Part shown: positions 22,248-23,351 of the stretch, piece by piece | Layout: every line of letters starts with the position of its first letter | How positions within the stretch are numbered: position 1 is the first letter of the stretch | From: an uncultured Eubacteriales bacterium | Lineage (GTDB): Bacteria > Bacillota > Clostridia > Oscillospirales > Oscillospiraceae | Direction of reading: 5' to 3' | Length of the DNA stretch: 23,351 nucleotides | Assembly (NCBI GenBank): GCA_900549645.1 | Contig: URPD01000029.1 | Coordinates: 1 to 23,351, forward strand | The notes under the pieces: generated by a model | Told to the model about the DNA's origin: nothing | The model's database searches: none | What the model saw: only the letters and a program-made list of their open reading frames with translations | Program-made: the position numbers and the translations under genes

Positions 22248-23271
22248 GCTGATCTCTCTGGCGCTGTGCCTTGCCATGATGCTGCCCTTGGCGGGCTGCA
22301 GCGAAAGCAAGCAGGAGCAGGCCGAGATTTTCGCCATGGACACCTACATGACGCTGACCGCCTACGGCAAGAACGCCACAGCCGGACTCAACACCGCGAA
22401 GAGCGTCATCACCTCGATGGACTCGATGCTCGACCCGGAGCTTGAGACGAGCACGACCTACGCGATAAACCACGCGGAGGGCGCAAGCGTCGTCGTGCCC
22501 GGTCAGGTCGCGCGAATGCTGAGCACGGCGCAGACCGTGTACAAGCAGAGCGGCGGCGCGCTCGATCTGACGATTTACCCGCTCATCAAGCGCTGGGGCT
22601 TCGTCGACGGGAAATATTACGTCCCGACCGACGAGGAAATTTCGTCCGACCTCGTCAAGCGCTGCTTCGACAAACTCACGCTCACAAGCTTCCCCAGCTC
22701 CGGGACGTATATGGTTCAGATGCCCTCCGGCGGTGAACTGAGCTTTGCGTCCGTTGCCAAAGGCTGCGCCTCCGACAACGCCATTGAGGCGATGCGTCAG
22801 GCCGGAGTCGAAAGCGGTATAATCTCGCTCGGCGGCAACGTGCAGACGCTCGGCCTCAAGCCCGACGGCAGCAAGTGGACCGTCGCCATACAGGACCCGA
22901 ACAACACCTCCAGCTATGTCGGCGTCATCAACGTCGGCGAGACGGCGGTCATCACGAGCGGCAGCTATCAGCGGAACTTCACCGACACGCACGGCAAGTT
23001 CTATCACCATATCCTCAAGCCCTCGACCGGCTACCCCGTGACAAATTCGCTCGTCTCCGTGACGATAATCTGCACGGACGGCGTGATGGCGGACTGCCTT
23101 TCCACGGCGATGTTCGTGCTGGGTGAGACTGCGGCGTTGAACTACTGGCGCACCTACGGCGGCTTTGAGATGGTACTCATCACGAGCGACAACCGCATAA
23201 TCTGCACCAGCGGCCTGCTTGAGGAATTCACACTCTCCAACTCCAACTACACACTTTCTTATTCAGAATAA
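22222..23271 (+). CDS. apbE: FAD:protein FMN transferase, lipoprotein (ApbE family)
   Basis: A 349-residue lipoprotein with lipobox LAGC (Cys26). ApbE motifs appear in order: FAMDTYMTLTAYG, GGALDLTIYPL, FASVAKGCASDNAIEAM, ISLGGNVQTLG, VITSGSYQRNF, HHILKPSTGYPV and TDGVMADCLSTAMFVLG, which hold the Mg2+/FAD site. ApbE moves FMN from FAD to a threonine of extracytoplasmic proteins such as RnfG/RnfD, NqrB/C or FMN-binding-domain reductases. No target with the acceptor motif is visible in this window. The ATG at 22222 lies inside the end of the reductase gene, with AGGG 7 nt upstream. The two genes therefore form a redox pair; the reductase itself is cytoplasmic, so a direct substrate relation is unlikely. 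Confidence 0.92.
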   Translation: MRHTKTSYKLISLALCLAMMLPLAGCSESKQEQAEIFAMDTYMTLTAYGKNATAGLNTAKSVITSMDSMLDPELETSTTYAINHAEGASVVVPGQVARMLSTAQTVYKQSGGALDLTIYPLIKRWGFVDGKYYVPTDEEISSDLVKRCFDKLTLTSFPSSGTYMVQMPSGGELSFASVAKGCASDNAIEAMRQAGVESGIISLGGNVQTLGLKPDGSKWTVAIQDPNNTSSYVGVINVGETAVITSGSYQRNFTDTHGKFYHHILKPSTGYPVTNSLVSVTIICTDGVMADCLSTAMFVLGETAALNYWRTYGGFEMVLITSDNRIICTSGLLEEFTLSNSNYTLSYSE

Positions 23272-23272
23272 T

Positions 23273-23351
23273 ATGGCCGATCTTAACACCGATGTGAGAT
23301 ACATCAAGGGAATAGGCGAGAAAAAGGCGCAGGCGCTCAACAAGCTCGGCG
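23273..23351 (+). CDS. recG: ATP-dependent DNA helicase RecG, first codons only
   Basis: ATG at 23273, one base after the apbE stop, opens a frame to the window end. It reads MADLNTDVRYIKGIGEKKAQ followed by ALNKLG, which matches the RecG N-terminal helix-hairpin-helix wedge (typically VxYLKGVGPKxAxxLxKLG). RecG rescues stalled replication forks by branch migration. No good ribosome binding site is visible, so it probably relies on coupling with apbE. Identification rests on 26 residues. Confidence 0.72.
   Translation, partial: MADLNTDVRYIKGIGEKKAQALNKLG

Overview
The window looks like a chromosomal stretch of a moderately GC-rich gut Clostridia, probably Oscillospiraceae/Ruminococcaceae (Faecalibacterium/Oscillibacter-like). 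The evidence is strong GGAGG-type ribosome binding sites, a sortase-type surface protein with an SPQTGD signal, small helix-turn-helix and serine-recombinase remnants of clostridial mobile elements, and many Gram-positive rho-independent terminators. This placement is inference from gene style, not from a marker gene.
Layout. 1-4000 (minus strand): the start of a GT2 glycosyltransferase, an APC amino-acid permease, a HAD phosphatase and an EcsC-family protein with an EF-hand/dockerin-like loop, several with visible promoters or terminators. 4000-5650: a scar region, with a sigma-70-like factor cut before region 4 and joined by deletion to the tail of a putative lipoprotein, then a C-terminal fragment of a serine recombinase joined to a frameshifted small gene.
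5850-15090: the most interesting functional unit. A DeoR-family regulator is divergent from HAD phosphatase - AraM-like dehydrogenase - ABC ATPase - fused ABC permease - substrate-binding lipoprotein - second AraM-like dehydrogenase - AraD-like epimerase/aldolase. The two opposing promoters overlap, and a GCTTGA/TCAAGC palindrome lies across both -35 boxes. I read this as an uptake and catabolic system for a phosphorylated polyol or sugar (a pentitol phosphate or glycerol phosphate-like compound), because the transporter is of the FbpABC/AfuABC type and both enzyme families act on phosphorylated substrates. The substrate is not determined by the sequence.
15100-21000: an accessory island of decayed mobile-element genes (XRE regulator, frameshifted gene, truncated gene, McrC fragment, unknown fragment), a sortase-anchored surface protein with an upstream TetR regulator, and a repeat family. 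Two 230-bp direct repeats (about 97% identical, 4605 bp apart) both begin with a piece resembling the 3' end of a tRNA. The right copy ends at the CCA end of an intact tRNA-Arg(CCG). A third diverged copy keeps hairpin loops while both strands of the stems change together.
21100-23351: an aldo/keto reductase with two four-cysteine ferredoxin-like clusters, overlapping an ApbE-type FAD:protein FMN transferase lipoprotein, followed directly by the first codons of recG.
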